The notes under the pieces are model-generated. The model was given only the letters and a program-made list of their open reading frames with translations, did not search any database and was not told where the DNA came from. This document shows positions 47,815 through 58,460 of a stretch of 64,000 nucleotides of DNA, piece by piece. Position 1 is the stretch's first letter, and each line of letters begins with the position of its first letter. The DNA is from Pengzhenrongella sicca (GTDB lineage: Bacteria; Actinomycetota; Actinomycetes; Actinomycetales; Cellulomonadaceae): positions 3,844,001 to 3,908,000 of the forward strand of contig NZ_CP071868.1 in NCBI RefSeq assembly GCF_017569225.1, in the 5' to 3' direction. Position numbers and translations under genes: made by a program.

Positions 47815-49215
47815 TCAGCCGCGCTCGGCGGGCGCCGTTCGCTGCTCGCCGCGGGCGATCGCGGTCATCTCCTCGCGGGGGACGACCTTGATCCGCTCGC
47901 GGCCCACGGCGGCGCCGAGCGCGATCTCGTGCGCCTCCAGCAGCTCCCAGCCCCTCCACTCCACGACCGGCACGGCGCGGGCCGCGAGGAACGCGAGCAC
48001 GGCGTCGGGGTCGGGCTCGGCGGCGGTGCGCAGCTCGTCGGCGTCGGCGCGGACGTCCTCGGCGAGGTTGCGGATCGTCTCGCTCGCGTCCGACTTCGTG
48101 CTGCCGATCAGGCCGATCGGGCCGCGTTTGATCCAGCCGGTCGCGTAGACGCCCGGCACCTGGTCGCCGTCGACGTCGATGACCCGGCCGCCGTTGTTCG
48201 GGATGACGCCCTTGAGGTCGTCGAACGGGATGTCGACGAGCGGCGAGCCGAAGTAGCCGACCGCGCGGTAGACGGCCTGCACGGGCCAGTCGTGGAACTC
48301 GCCCGTGCCGCTGACGGTGCCGTCGCCGTTGAGCGCGGTGCGCTCGGTGCGCAGGCCCACCACGTGCCCGTCGGCGCCGAGGACCTCGGCGGGGCGGTGC
48401 AGGAAGTGCAGGTGGATCCGGCGCGACGCGGTCTGGTCGGCCGGGTCCTTCAGGGTCCAGTCCGTGAGGGTCTTGACGACCTGCTTGGTCTGGTTCGAGG
48501 AGTGGATCGCGGCCATCGAGCCGTCGTCGAAGTCGAAGTCCTCGGGGTACACGATGACGTCGACGTCCGGGACGTGGCCCATCTCGCGCAGCTCGAGCGA
48601 GGAGAACTTGACCTGGGCCGGGCCGCGGCGGGCGAAGATGTGCACGTCGGTGACGGGCGACGCCGCGAGCAGCTCGTAGACGTTCGCGGGGATCTCGGTC
48701 GGGAGCAGGTCGTCCGCATGCTTGGCCAGGATCCGGGCGACGTCGAGGGCCACGTTCCCGGCGCCGAGCACGGCGACCTCGCGGGCGGCGAGCGGCCACG
48801 TGCGCGGCACGTCGGGGTGCCCGTCGTACCAGGACACGAAGTCCGCGGCGCCGTAGGACTCGGGCAGGTCGATCCCCGGGATCGCGAGCGACGCGTCGCG
48901 GATCGAGCCGGTCGAGAAGATCACCGCGTCGTAGAACTGGCGCAGATCCTCGAGCTTGAGGTCGACGCCGTAGTCCACGTTCGCGAGCAGCCGGATGTCG
49001 CCGCGCTCGAGCACCTTGTGCAGCGCGACGATGATCTGCTTGATCCGGGGGTGATCGGGGGCGACGCCGTAGCGGACGAGCCCGAACGGGGCGGGCAGGC
49101 GCTCGAGCAGGTCGATGCTCACGTCGAGATCCGTCTTGGACAGGATGTCGGCGGCATAGATGCCGGCCGGACCGGCGCCGACGACGGCGACGCGCAGGGA
49201 TCGGTTGCTGCTCAC
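47815..49215 (-). CDS. Ferredoxin-NADP reductase (adrenodoxin reductase family)
   Basis: A 466-residue FAD/NADP flavoenzyme like mycobacterial FprA. It has the FAD Rossmann fold VAVVGAGPAGIYAADIL, PFGLVRYGVAPDHPRIK (family signature), the NADP fold VAVLGAGNVALDVARIL and the C-terminal ATGWIKRGPIGLIGSTKSDASETI. It shuttles electrons between NADPH and ferredoxins. I chose the GTG at 49215; an upstream ATG-type extension to 49263 adds residues without similarity. It ends in the 3' repeat element. Confidence 0.93.
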   Translation of the reverse strand: MSSNRSLRVAVVGAGPAGIYAADILSKTDLDVSIDLLERLPAPFGLVRYGVAPDHPRIKQIIVALHKVLERGDIRLLANVDYGVDLKLEDLRQFYDAVIFSTGSIRDASLAIPGIDLPESYGAADFVSWYDGHPDVPRTWPLAAREVAVLGAGNVALDVARILAKHADDLLPTEIPANVYELLAASPVTDVHIFARRGPAQVKFSSLELREMGHVPDVDVIVYPEDFDFDDGSMAAIHSSNQTKQVVKTLTDWTLKDPADQTASRRIHLHFLHRPAEVLGADGHVVGLRTERTALNGDGTVSGTGEFHDWPVQAVYRAVGYFGSPLVDIPFDDLKGVIPNNGGRVIDVDGDQVPGVYATGWIKRGPIGLIGSTKSDASETIRNLAEDVRADADELRTAAEPDPDAVLAFLAARAVPVVEWRGWELLEAHEIALGAAVGRERIKVVPREEMTAIARGEQRTAPAERG

Positions 49216-49365
49216 GGGACGGTGGTGCCTTCCGTTTCGGGGAGCCTCGCTGGCGGCGCGCATGCCAACGGCCGAGCGGGCGCTGGGCCTCGGAGGAAGT
49301 GTACGGCGAGTGCGCCCGCGGTCACCGGAGCGTGATCATCAGGTGGACGTCCGCGCGGGGGGCGT

Positions 49366-49371
49366 TAAGTT
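49366..49371 (+). promoter_or_regulatory. -10 element of rarD (leaderless transcript)
   Basis: TAAGTT fits TANNNT and stands exactly six bases before the GTG at 49378, which would be the first base of the mRNA. There is no ribosome-binding site, as expected for a leaderless gene. Confidence 0.6.
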
Positions 49372-49377
49372 CTGCGG

Positions 49378-50358
49378 GTGACGCACTTGCCCTCCCCCGA
49401 ACCCGCTGCCGCGCCGGCCGCCACCTCCGTTGCCGCCCCGGCCGCCGCACCGAGCCGGGCCGGCCTCGCGCTCGGCGCGGGCGCGTACCTGCTGTGGGGC
49501 GTGCTGCCGCTCTACTTCCCCCTGCTCGCGCCCGCGGGCGCCGTCGAGATCATCGGCCACCGCGTCGTCTGGTCGCTCGGCTTCTGTCTCCTGCTGCTGA
49601 CCGTGACGCGCGGGTGGTCCCCGTTCCGGGCCGTGTTCGCGAACCGGCGCACGCTCGGGCTGCTCGGGCTCGCGGCCGCGCTCGTCGCGGTGAACTGGAC
49701 CGTGTACGTCTACGGCGTGCTCAGCGACCAGGTGGTCGACACCGCGCTCGGGTACTTCATCAACCCGCTCGTGACGGTGCTGCTCGCGGTCTTCGTCCTC
49801 GGCGAGCGGCTGCGCGCGACGCAGTGGGTCGCGCTCGGGTTCGGCGCCGCCGCCGTCCTCGTCATCACCGTCGGGTACGGGCGGCTGCCGTGGATCGCGC
49901 TCACCCTGGCGTTCAGCTTCGGGACATACGGCCTGATCAAGAACCGCGTCGGGCGCACGGTGACCGCCGTCGCGGGTCTCGCGGTCGAGACCACACTGCT
50001 GTTCCCGCTCGCGCTCGGGTACCTGCTCTGGCTCGGCGCGACCGGCGCCGGCACCTTCGGGGCGCACGGCACGTGGCACCTCGTCGCGCTGGTCTCGACG
50101 GGAGTCGTGACCGCGACGCCGCTGCTGATGTTCAGCTCGGCCGCGCGCCGGCTGCCGCTCTCGGTCGTCGGGATGCTGCAGTACATCGCCCCGACCATGC
50201 AGTTCCTGCTCGGCATCCTGGTGTTCGGCGAGCACATGCCTGTCGCGCGCTGGTGGGGCTTCGCGCTCGTGTGGGTCGCGCTGGTCATCCTCACGGTCGA
50301 CGGCGTCCGCACGGGCCGGGCGAGCACCCTCGCCCGCAGGGCGCACGCCCCCGCCTAA
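49378..50358 (+). CDS. rarD: EamA-family transporter RarD
   Basis: A 326-residue inner-membrane protein with ten predicted segments in two EamA halves. RarD marks: [17 protein letters not shown]-like start (here [17 protein letters not shown]), [19 protein letters not shown] and [22 protein letters not shown]. Substrate unknown (chloramphenicol sensitivity in old genetics). GTG 49378 is probably leaderless. It is divergent from the ferredoxin reductase gene and convergent with the polyprenyl synthase gene (24 nt). Confidence 0.93.
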   Translation: MTHLPSPEPAAAPAATSVAAPAAAPSRAGLALGAGAYLLWGVLPLYFPLLAPAGAVEIIGHRVVWSLGFCLLLLTVTRGWSPFRAVFANRRTLGLLGLAAALVAVNWTVYVYGVLSDQVVDTALGYFINPLVTVLLAVFVLGERLRATQWVALGFGAAAVLVITVGYGRLPWIALTLAFSFGTYGLIKNRVGRTVTAVAGLAVETTLLFPLALGYLLWLGATGAGTFGAHGTWHLVALVSTGVVTATPLLMFSSAARRLPLSVVGMLQYIAPTMQFLLGILVFGEHMPVARWWGFALVWVALVILTVDGVRTGRASTLARRAHAPA

Positions 50359-50382
50359 CCGCCGAGCCACCGTGCGGGGGCT

Positions 50383-51390
50383 TCAGGTCGCGCGATCGAC
50401 CAGCGCGTCGGTGAAGGACAGCAGCGCGTCCTTGACGACCCCGGCCGGGACCGGCTCGAGCTCGGCGACGGCCGCCTTCGCCCACGTCACGGCAAGCGCC
50501 CGCGTCTCGGCGACGACGGCGTGGCCGCGCAGGCCGAGCACGGCCTCGTCGAGGTCGATGTCGGCCGACAGGTCGGAGTCGAGCAGCTCGACGAGCTCGC
50601 GGTCGGCGGCCAGCGCGTCCGGCCGCGCCGCACGCGCGCGCAGCAGCAGCACGGGCATCGTCGCGACCTGCTCGCGCAGGTCGGTCCCCGGCGTCTTGCC
50701 GGTCATCGCGCCGCTCGCGGACAGGTCGATCACGTCGTCGGCCAGCTGGAACGCGACGCCGACCTTCTCGCCGTACTCCGTGACCTGCTTGACCACGTTC
50801 GGCGGGCAGCCCGCGAACATCGCGCCGAACCGGGCCGACGTCGCGATGAGCGACCCGGTCTTGTCCGCCAGCACGCGCAGGTAGTGCTCGACGGCGTCCT
50901 CGCCGCCCTGCGGCCCGATCGTCTCGTGCAGCTGGCCCAGGCAGAGCCGCTCGAACGCGCGGGCCTGGATCCGCACGGCCTCCGGGCCGAGCCCGGCGAC
51001 GGTGGACGACGCGCGCGCGAACAGCAGGTCGCCGGTGAGGATCGCGACCGAGTTGCCCCATACCTCGTGCGCCGCGGGCGCGCCGCGGCGCAGCGGCGCG
51101 GAGTCCATGACGTCGTCGTGGTACAGCGTCGCGAGGTGGGTGAGCTCGACCACGACCGCGGCGTCCAGCACCTCGGGGCGCTGCCCGTCGCCGAGCTGCG
51201 CCGCGAGCAGCGTCAGCATGGGGCGCAGCCGCTTGCCGCCCGCGTTGACCAGGTGCCGCGATGCGGTGTCGGCGAACGCGTCGGGCTGCGCGACGGCGTC
51301 GCGCAGCCGCTCCTCCACCAGCGCGAGGCGCTGGGTGAGCAGCTCCGCCAGCGCGGGGTCGGCCATCTGGAGCGCCGTGGTCGAGCTCAC
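50383..51390 (-). CDS. Long-chain polyprenyl diphosphate synthase
   Basis: A 335-residue all-helical prenyltransferase: GGKRLRPML (isopentenyl-PP site), first Asp-rich motif LYHDDVMD, KTGSL, and second motif FQLADDVIDL. It builds a polyprenyl chain, in this setting most likely for menaquinone, since its GTG overlaps the nuoN stop (GTGA) and places it in the complex I operon whose electron acceptor is menaquinone. Product length not decidable here. Confidence 0.93.
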   Translation of the reverse strand: MSSTTALQMADPALAELLTQRLALVEERLRDAVAQPDAFADTASRHLVNAGGKRLRPMLTLLAAQLGDGQRPEVLDAAVVVELTHLATLYHDDVMDSAPLRRGAPAAHEVWGNSVAILTGDLLFARASSTVAGLGPEAVRIQARAFERLCLGQLHETIGPQGGEDAVEHYLRVLADKTGSLIATSARFGAMFAGCPPNVVKQVTEYGEKVGVAFQLADDVIDLSASGAMTGKTPGTDLREQVATMPVLLLRARAARPDALAADRELVELLDSDLSADIDLDEAVLGLRGHAVVAETRALAVTWAKAAVAELEPVPAGVVKDALLSFTDALVDRAT

Positions 51391-52991
51391 GGGATAAACC
51401 TGGCTGCCTGGCTCATGAGGTCAAGGGTCCCAGACGGGAAGACCCCGAGCACCAGCGTCGCCGCCGCCGCGACCGCGATGGCCACCGCGGTAAAGCCTTC
51501 GGACCGCACCACGGTCACGACGGCGGCGCCGTGCTCGCCCGGGTCCGACGCGTCCGTGAAGAACATCAGCACGATGATCCGCACGTAGAAGAACAGGGAG
51601 ACGGCCGACGCGACGACGCCGACCACGGCCAGCGCTGTCGCCCCGCCCGCGACCGCGGCCGAGAAGGCGGTGAACTTCGCGATGAAGCCCGCCGTCAGCG
51701 GGATCCCCGCGAAGGAGAGCAGGAACAGCGCGAACGCCGCGGCGAGCCACGGGCTGCGCTTGCCGAGCCCGGCCCACTGCGACAGGTGCGTGGCCTCGCC
51801 GAGCACCTCGCCGTCGGGGCCGACCTCGCGCACGAGGGTGATGACGGCGAACGCGCCGATCGTCGCGAGGCTGTACGCGATCAGGTAGAACATGACCGCC
51901 GTGATGCCGCTCTGGTCCAGCGCGACGACCCCGGTGAGGATGAAGCCGGTGTGCGCGATCGCCGAGTACGCGAGGATCCGCTTGACGTCCGTCTGCACGA
52001 GCGCGACGACCGAGCCGACGGCCATCGTGATGATGACGATGGCCCAGAGCGCCGGGAGCAGGTCCCAGCGCAGCGCGGGCACGATGACGTACACGACGCG
52101 CAGCAGCGCGCCGAACGCGGCCGCCTTGGTGCACGCGGCCATGAAGCCGGTGATGGGCGTCGGGGCGCCTTGGTACACATCGGGGGTCCAGGAGTGGAAC
52201 GGAACGGCGCCGATCTTGAACAGCAGCCCGACCAGCACCATGGCGATGCCCGCGAGGAGCAGCCCGTCCATGCCGAGGGTCGTGGTGGTGGCCGCCGCGA
52301 TCGCGTCGAGCCGGACCGAGCCCGCAAACCCGTACAGGAGCGCGACGCCGAACAGGAAGATCGCCGAGGCGAACGCGCCCAGCAGGAAGTACTTCATCGC
52401 GGCTTCCTGCGACAGGAGCCGACGGCGGCGCGCGAGCCCGGAGAGCAGGTACAGCGGGAGGGAGAGCACCTCGAGCGCGACGAACATCGTCAGCAGGTCG
52501 CCCGCGGCGGGGAAGATCATCATGCCGCCGGCCGCGAACAGGATGAGCGGGTAGACCTCGGTCTGCACCAGGCCGAGCCGGCGCGTCTGCTCCTCGTAGT
52601 CCGACCCGGGCACGGCGGACGCGGCGGGCGCGAACGCGTCCTCGCGGGTCTCCGTGCGGTCGGCGACCACGAGCAGCGCGAGCAGCGTCATGGCGGCGAC
52701 GATGCCCTGGATGATGAGCCCGGGCCCGTCGATCAGCACGGAGCCGCCGAGCACCACGGTGCCGCCGGAGTCCCGCACGCCGGACCACAGGGCCGCGACC
52801 GCGACGACCGCGCCAGCGGTGGCCGCCAGCGCGAGCGCGAGCTGGACCGCGCGGCGGGCCGTGCGGGGCACGAAGGCCTCGACCAGCACGCCGACGACCC
52901 CCGCGCCGAGCACGATGAGGATCGGGCTCAGGTGAGCCCAGTCGATCTGGGGTGCGGTGAAGCTCCCGGTCAACGCGACGACCCCGGTCAC
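51387..52991 (-). CDS. nuoN: NADH-quinone oxidoreductase subunit N
   Basis: A 534-residue antiporter-like proton-pumping subunit of complex I, about 14 membrane segments, with PFHSWTPDVYQGAPTPITGFMAA (conserved Lys/Glu region) and SAIAHTGF. GTG 52991 overlaps the nuoM stop (GTGA). Its stop overlaps the polyprenyl synthase start. Confidence 0.95.
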   Translation of the reverse strand: MTGVVALTGSFTAPQIDWAHLSPILIVLGAGVVGVLVEAFVPRTARRAVQLALALAATAGAVVAVAALWSGVRDSGGTVVLGGSVLIDGPGLIIQGIVAAMTLLALLVVADRTETREDAFAPAASAVPGSDYEEQTRRLGLVQTEVYPLILFAAGGMMIFPAAGDLLTMFVALEVLSLPLYLLSGLARRRRLLSQEAAMKYFLLGAFASAIFLFGVALLYGFAGSVRLDAIAAATTTTLGMDGLLLAGIAMVLVGLLFKIGAVPFHSWTPDVYQGAPTPITGFMAACTKAAAFGALLRVVYVIVPALRWDLLPALWAIVIITMAVGSVVALVQTDVKRILAYSAIAHTGFILTGVVALDQSGITAVMFYLIAYSLATIGAFAVITLVREVGPDGEVLGEATHLSQWAGLGKRSPWLAAAFALFLLSFAGIPLTAGFIAKFTAFSAAVAGGATALAVVGVVASAVSLFFYVRIIVLMFFTDASDPGEHGAAVVTVVRSEGFTAVAIAVAAAATLVLGVFPSGTLDLMSQAARFIP

Positions 52992-54574
52992 TTCGTGCTC
53001 CCCTCGACGGCGCCCAGATCGGCACCCACTCCACGTCCGGCTGACTGGTCGATCCCGGCGGCCGCGGCCGCCGGCACGTCGTCGACCCCGACGAGCTCGA
53101 GCGTGACGCTCGCGGGCTCGCGCACGAGGTCGAGCGCCGGCGCCGGGTAGAACCCGAAGACCAGCAGCAGGGCGATGAGCGGGCCGACGACCCACAGCTC
53201 GCGCGCCGACAGGTCGCGGGTGTCCGCGAGCTCATCCTGGACCGGTCCGGTGAAGATGCGCTGGTAGGTGAGCAGGATGTAGATCGCGGCGAGGACGACG
53301 CCGAAGACGGCGACGATCGCGGCAGGCTGGGACCGGGCGAAGGTCCCGATCAGCACGAGGAACTCGCTCACGAACGTCGACAGGCCCGGCAGCGACAGGG
53401 CCGAGAGCCCGGCGACCAGGAAGGTCCCCGCGAGCACGGGGACGACCTTCTGCAGCCCGCCGAAGTCGGCGATGCGCTGGCTGCCGCGCCGCTGGACGAG
53501 GAAGCCGGCGAGCAGGAACAGCGCACCGGTCGAGAGCCCGTGGTTGACCATGTAGAACGACGAGCCCTGCACGCTCACCGAGGTGAACGCGAAGATGCCG
53601 AGCACGATGAAGCCGAAGTGCGACACCGACGTGTACGCGATCATCCGCATCAGGTCCTGCTGTCCGATGGCCAGCAGCGCGCCGTAGAGGATCGAGATCA
53701 GGGCGAGCACGATGACGACCGGCGCGGCCCAGCGGGAGGCCGCGGGGAACAGCGGCAGGCAGAGCGTGAGCATCCCGAACGTGCCGACCTTGTCGAGCAC
53801 GCCCACGAGCAGGGTGGACGTCCCCGCCGGGGCCGTCTCCGCGACGTCGGGCAGCCAGGTGTGCACGGGCCACATCGGCGCCTTGATCGCGAACGCGAAG
53901 AAGAACGCGACGAAGAGCAGGCGCTCGGTGGTCACGGGCAGCTCGATGCCGGTCAGGCGGGCGGTGAGGAAGCCGTCGGCCCCGCCGGGACCGTGCTGGT
54001 AGAGCACGATCACCGCGACGAGCATGACGAGCCCGCCGACCAGGGAGAAGATCAGGAACTTCACCGCGGCGTACCGGCGCTGCAGGCCCCCGAACGCCCC
54101 GATGAGGAAGTACACCGGGATCAGCATGGCCTCGAACAGCAGGTAGAAGAAGAACACGTCGCGCGCGGCGAACACCGCGACCATGAACGTCTCGACGACG
54201 AGGATGAGCGCGACGTAGTGCCGCAGCTTCTCGAAGTCCGTGCCCTGCTCGCGCCAGGCCGCGAGCAGCACCAGCGGGGTCAGGACGACCGAGAGCAGCA
54301 CGAGGAGCAGGCCGACGCCGTCGACGCCGACGGCGTAGCTCACGCCGAGCGCGGGGATCCAGCTGTGCACCTCGGAGAACTGGTGGGTGGCGGCGGCGGC
54401 GGTGTCGAACGTCGCCGCGAGCCCGACGGCGAGCAGCAGCTCGAGCAGGGCGAACCCGAGGGCGACGTGGCGCACCCACCGGCGGGCCGAGGACGGCAGC
54501 GACCAGACCGCGGCAGCGCCGACGAGCGGCACCACGATCAGCGTGGTGAGCCAGGGAAATCCAGCGGACAGCAT
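52988..54574 (-). CDS. nuoM: NADH-quinone oxidoreductase subunit M
   Basis: A 528-residue antiporter-like subunit, with EAMLIPVYFLIGAFGG (conserved Glu), KAPMWPVHTWLPDVAETAPA and YTSVSHFGFIVLGIFAF. ATG 54574 is 11 bases after the nuoL stop. The C-terminal tail is longer and hydrophilic than in E. coli NuoM. Confidence 0.95.
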   Translation of the reverse strand: MLSAGFPWLTTLIVVPLVGAAAVWSLPSSARRWVRHVALGFALLELLLAVGLAATFDTAAAATHQFSEVHSWIPALGVSYAVGVDGVGLLLVLLSVVLTPLVLLAAWREQGTDFEKLRHYVALILVVETFMVAVFAARDVFFFYLLFEAMLIPVYFLIGAFGGLQRRYAAVKFLIFSLVGGLVMLVAVIVLYQHGPGGADGFLTARLTGIELPVTTERLLFVAFFFAFAIKAPMWPVHTWLPDVAETAPAGTSTLLVGVLDKVGTFGMLTLCLPLFPAASRWAAPVVIVLALISILYGALLAIGQQDLMRMIAYTSVSHFGFIVLGIFAFTSVSVQGSSFYMVNHGLSTGALFLLAGFLVQRRGSQRIADFGGLQKVVPVLAGTFLVAGLSALSLPGLSTFVSEFLVLIGTFARSQPAAIVAVFGVVLAAIYILLTYQRIFTGPVQDELADTRDLSARELWVVGPLIALLLVFGFYPAPALDLVREPASVTLELVGVDDVPAAAAAGIDQSAGRGVGADLGAVEGSTK

Positions 54575-54585
54575 GTGAATGACCC

Positions 54586-56574
54586 TCAGATCCGAGTGGC
54601 CAGGACGACGCCGACGAGGATGACCACGCCGATCATCATCGTGGCTGCGTAGGAGCGGACGTATCCGGTCTGCAGACGACGCGTGGCGTCGCCGAGCCGA
54701 ACCATGACGAGACCGATCCCGCCGACCGCGCCGTCGATGACCTGGCGGTCACCGAAGACGAGCGAACGGGTCAGGTACTGCCCGGGCTGCACGAGCAGCC
54801 CGTCGTTCACCTCGTCCTGGTAGAGGTCCTTGCGGGCGGCGCGGGTGAGCACCGAGCCCGCCGGAACCTCGACGGGAACGGTCGCGGCGCCGTACTGGCG
54901 CCACGCGAGCACGGTCCCGGCCGCGACGAGCGCCAGCGTCAGGGCCATGATCAGCCACACCGGCAGGACCGGCTCGCCGTGCTCGACGTGCCCGGTGACG
55001 GGCTCGAGCCAGCTCGTGAACGCGCCGCCGATGCTCAGCAGGGCGCCGAGCGCGACGGAGCCGACGGCGAGCACGATCATGGGCACGGTCATCAGTCGGG
55101 GCGACTCGTGCGGGTGCTGCACCGGGGCATCGGCCAGGTCGGGGTTGGTGCCCGCCCCGTCGTTCCACCGCTTCGCGCCGAAGAAGGTCATGAAGAACAG
55201 GCGCGACATGTAGAACGCGGTGATGCCGGCGCCGACGAGCACGACCGTCCCGAACACCCAGGGCCGCCAGCCCTCGCCGACGAACGCGACCTCGATGATC
55301 TTGTCCTTGCTCCAGAAGCCCGAGAACGGCGGGACGCCCAGGATCGCGAGCCAGCCCGCGCCGAACGTGAGGTAGGTGACGAGCATGGACGAGCGCAGGC
55401 CACCGAACCGCCGCATGTCGACCTGGTCGCCCATGCCGTGCATCACGGAGCCGGCCCCGAGGAACATGCCGGCCTTGAAGAACCCGTGCAGCACCAGGTG
55501 GAAGATCGCGAACGCGTACCCGATCGGCCCGAGCCCGGCGGCCAGGATCATGTAGCCGATCTGGGACATCGTCGACGCGGCGAGCGTCTTCTTGATGTCG
55601 TCCTTCGCGCAGCCGATGATCGCGCCGACCAGCAGCGTGATGGCGCCGACGATGACGACGACGAGCTGCGCCGTCGGTGCCGCCTCGAACAGCGCGCCCG
55701 AGCGGACGATGAGGTAGACGCCGGCGGTGACCATCGTCGCCGCGTGGATCAGTGCCGAGACCGGCGTCGGGCCGGCCATCGCGTCGCCGAGCCAGGACTG
55801 CAGCGGGAACTGCGCCGACTTTCCGCACGCGGCGAGCAGGAGCATCAGTCCGATCGTCGTGAGTGCGCCCTGCCCCGCCGTGTCGACGCTCGCGAACACG
55901 GTGGTGAAGTCGAGCGCGCCGAAGTTCGCAAACATCACCATCATCGCGATGAGCAGCCCGAGGTCGCCGACGCGGTTGGCGAGGAACGCCTTCTTGGCCG
56001 CGACGGCGTTGGCCGTCTTGTGGTTCCAGAACCCGATGAGCAGGTACGACGCGAGGCCCACGCCCTCCCAGCCGAAGAACAGCAGCAGGTAGCTGTCGCC
56101 CAGCACGAGCACGAGCATCGCCGCGATGAACAGGTTGAGGTAGGCGAAGAACCGGCGCCGGGCGGGGTCGTGCTCCATGTACGCCACGGAGTAGACGTGG
56201 ATGAGCGCCCCGACGAACGTCACCAGCAGCACGAACGTCAGCGACAGCGGGTCGATCCGCAGCCCGGCGTCGACGTCGAGCGCCCCGGCCGTGAGCCACG
56301 AGAACAGGTGCAGGTCGATGACCCGGTCGTGGGGGTCGCGCCCGAGCAACGCGACGAGCAGGCCCAGGCCGACGGCGAAGCTCGCGGTGGGCGCGAGGAC
56401 GCCGAGCCAGTGGCCCCACGGGTCGGCGCGGCGGCCCGCGAGCAGGAGGATGGCGGCGCTCAGCAGCGGGATGGCGATGAGCAGCCATCCCAGCGAGAGG
56501 AAGCCCTCGGCGGGCGCGGCGGCCGTGAGGGAGGCCACCGCGGCCGGCAGATGGGTCGCGATCGAGGAGGTCAC
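54586..56574 (-). CDS. nuoL: NADH-quinone oxidoreductase subunit L
   Basis: A 662-residue antiporter-like subunit carrying the long lateral helix that lies along M and N. Conserved [19 protein letters not shown], the [20 protein letters not shown] segment and the lysine of the discontinuous helix are seen. GTG 56574 is 10 bases after the nuoK stop with GAGG upstream. Confidence 0.95.
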   Translation of the reverse strand: MTSSIATHLPAAVASLTAAAPAEGFLSLGWLLIAIPLLSAAILLLAGRRADPWGHWLGVLAPTASFAVGLGLLVALLGRDPHDRVIDLHLFSWLTAGALDVDAGLRIDPLSLTFVLLVTFVGALIHVYSVAYMEHDPARRRFFAYLNLFIAAMLVLVLGDSYLLLFFGWEGVGLASYLLIGFWNHKTANAVAAKKAFLANRVGDLGLLIAMMVMFANFGALDFTTVFASVDTAGQGALTTIGLMLLLAACGKSAQFPLQSWLGDAMAGPTPVSALIHAATMVTAGVYLIVRSGALFEAAPTAQLVVVIVGAITLLVGAIIGCAKDDIKKTLAASTMSQIGYMILAAGLGPIGYAFAIFHLVLHGFFKAGMFLGAGSVMHGMGDQVDMRRFGGLRSSMLVTYLTFGAGWLAILGVPPFSGFWSKDKIIEVAFVGEGWRPWVFGTVVLVGAGITAFYMSRLFFMTFFGAKRWNDGAGTNPDLADAPVQHPHESPRLMTVPMIVLAVGSVALGALLSIGGAFTSWLEPVTGHVEHGEPVLPVWLIMALTLALVAAGTVLAWRQYGAATVPVEVPAGSVLTRAARKDLYQDEVNDGLLVQPGQYLTRSLVFGDRQVIDGAVGGIGLVMVRLGDATRRLQTGYVRSYAATMMIGVVILVGVVLATRI

Positions 56575-56584
56575 GTGCGACGCC

Positions 56585-56884
56585 TCAGCTCTTGAGCAGG
56601 TTGATGTCGTCGACCGAGGCCGAGCGGCGGGTACGGAAGATCTGGACGATGATCGCGAGGCCGATGACGACCTCGGCGGCGGCGACGACCATCACGAAGA
56701 AGGCCATCACCTGGCCGGAGAGGTCGCCGTGGATCCGCGCGAACGTCACCAGCATGAGGTTGGTCGCGTTCAGCATGAGCTCGACGCCCATGAACACGAC
56801 GATCGCGTTGCGGCGCAGCAGGACCGTGGTGGCCCCGATGGCGAACAGGATCGAGGCGAGGACCAGGTAGTTGGTCAGGTTCAT
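56585..56884 (-). CDS. nuoK: NADH-quinone oxidoreductase subunit K
   Basis: A 99-residue three-segment subunit, [45 protein letters not shown], with the conserved glutamates of the membrane proton path in GVELMLNA and [16 protein letters not shown] 56884 overlaps the nuoJ stop (ATGA). Confidence 0.96.
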   Translation of the reverse strand: MNLTNYLVLASILFAIGATTVLLRRNAIVVFMGVELMLNATNLMLVTFARIHGDLSGQVMAFFVMVVAAAEVVIGLAIIVQIFRTRRSASVDDINLLKS

Positions 56885-57735
56885 GGCGTGGCCTCCGTGC
56901 CGCGGGCGATCAGGGGCGGCTCGGTTGGTGGCGGGTTCGAGCCGTCGGGCTCGAGCTGGGCCGCGACCTGGTCGCTGCCCCGCTCCTGCCCGCGGATCCG
57001 CAGCACGCGCGAGACCGAGATCTCGATCGGCGCGCCCGTCGGGTCCAGGGCCGGGACGTCCATGGCGTTCGACCGGGCGTAGACGCCGGGGGCCGGGAGC
57101 GGGGTGAGGATGGCGCCGGCCGCGACGCGCGCCTCGGCGCGCTCCTTCTGGCCGATGTGGCGCGTGAGTCGCTGCCGGTGCGTCAGGACGAGCGCGCCGA
57201 GGGCCGCGGTCACGAGCAGGACGCCGACGACCTCGAACGCGAAGATGAAGTCGCCGAAGACCAGTCGGGCCACCCCGACGGGGTTGGTGTCGGCGTTGGC
57301 CGCGTCGAGTCCGACGGCGGCGGGGAAGGTCGCCTGCGTCACGACGCCGACGAGGAGCGCTCCGAGGCCGAGGCCGAACGCGATCCCGACCCAGCGCTGT
57401 CCGCGCAGGGTCTCGGTGAGCGAGTCGGACGAGTCGACTCCGACGAGCATCAGGACGAAGAGGAACAGCATCATGATCGCGCCGGTGTAGACCACGACCT
57501 GGGCGACCCCGAGGAACGGGGCGTCCTGCGCGACGTACAGGAACGCGAGCGAGATCATCACGGCGACGACGCCGAGCGCCGCGTAGATCGCCTTGCGGGA
57601 GAAGAGCAGCCCGAGCGCGGCCAGCACCATCAGCGGGGCGAGCACCCAGAACAGGGCGGCCTCGCCCGAGCTGGTGCGGCCCGCGTCCGTCAGGGCGCTC
57701 GCGACGCCCGCCAGGGCGGCGGTATCGGTGATCAT
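56881..57735 (-). CDS. nuoJ: NADH-quinone oxidoreductase subunit J
   Basis: A 284-residue five-segment membrane subunit, [57 protein letters not shown] being the conserved TM3 pi-bulge region. An extra cytoplasmic tail of about 90 residues exceeds the E. coli form; such tails are usual in actinobacteria. The start overlaps the nuoI stop. Confidence 0.95.
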   Translation of the reverse strand: MITDTAALAGVASALTDAGRTSSGEAALFWVLAPLMVLAALGLLFSRKAIYAALGVVAVMISLAFLYVAQDAPFLGVAQVVVYTGAIMMLFLFVLMLVGVDSSDSLTETLRGQRWVGIAFGLGLGALLVGVVTQATFPAAVGLDAANADTNPVGVARLVFGDFIFAFEVVGVLLVTAALGALVLTHRQRLTRHIGQKERAEARVAAGAILTPLPAPGVYARSNAMDVPALDPTGAPIEISVSRVLRIRGQERGSDQVAAQLEPDGSNPPPTEPPLIARGTEATP

Positions 57736-58460
57736 CGGGTGCGACCTCGTTCAGCTGTCGTGGTCCGGCTTCCGGTCGACGCCGAGTCGGGCAGCGTCGG
57801 GTCGTCGGGGCGGTGCTGCCGGACCCAGTCGACCTGCTCGGGTTCCGGGCCGGTCACCTCGCCGCGGTAGTAGTCGGTGTCGGTCGTGCCGCCCACCATC
57901 GGGTGCGGGGCGGCGAGCATGCCGGCCTGCAGCGGCGCGAGCAGGTCGGCCTTCTCGAAGATCAGGCCGGCGCGGGTCGGGCCCGCGAGCTCGAACTCGT
58001 TGGTCATCGTCAGCGCGCGCGTCGGGCAGGCCTCGATGCAGAGCCCGCAGAAGATGCAGCGCAGGTAGTTGATCTGGTAGACGCGGCCGTACCGCTCCCC
58101 GGGGGAGAACTGCGCGTCGGCCGAGTTGTCGCCGCCCTCGACGTAGATCGCGTCGGCCGGGCAGGCCCAGGCGCACAGCTCGCAGCCGATGCACTTCTCG
58201 AGCCCGTCGGCGTACCGGTTGAGCTGGTGGCGCCCGTGGTAGCGCGGCTTCGTGGGCACACGCTCGTACGGGTACTGCTCCGTCACGGTCGGGCGGAACA
58301 TCGAGGAGAGCGTCACCCCGAACCCGGCCACGGGCGCGAGGATCTCGCCGATGCCGGTCTTGGGCTCGATGAGCGGCTGGTAGCCGGTCTCGGCGGCGGG
58401 GCGTTCGACGGCCTGCCCGCCGTCGGCGCCCACGATCGCGCCGCTCGTGTCGTCAGCCAC
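57732..58460 (-). CDS. nuoI: NADH-quinone oxidoreductase subunit I
   Basis: A 242-residue peripheral subunit with two [4Fe-4S] motifs, [12 protein letters not shown] and [12 protein letters not shown], that carry electrons from NuoG to NuoB. Longer Pro/Gly tails at both ends than in E. coli. GTG 58460 overlaps the nuoH 3' end by eight bases. Confidence 0.95.
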   Translation of the reverse strand: MADDTSGAIVGADGGQAVERPAAETGYQPLIEPKTGIGEILAPVAGFGVTLSSMFRPTVTEQYPYERVPTKPRYHGRHQLNRYADGLEKCIGCELCAWACPADAIYVEGGDNSADAQFSPGERYGRVYQINYLRCIFCGLCIEACPTRALTMTNEFELAGPTRAGLIFEKADLLAPLQAGMLAAPHPMVGGTTDTDYYRGEVTGPEPEQVDWVRQHRPDDPTLPDSASTGSRTTTAERGRTR

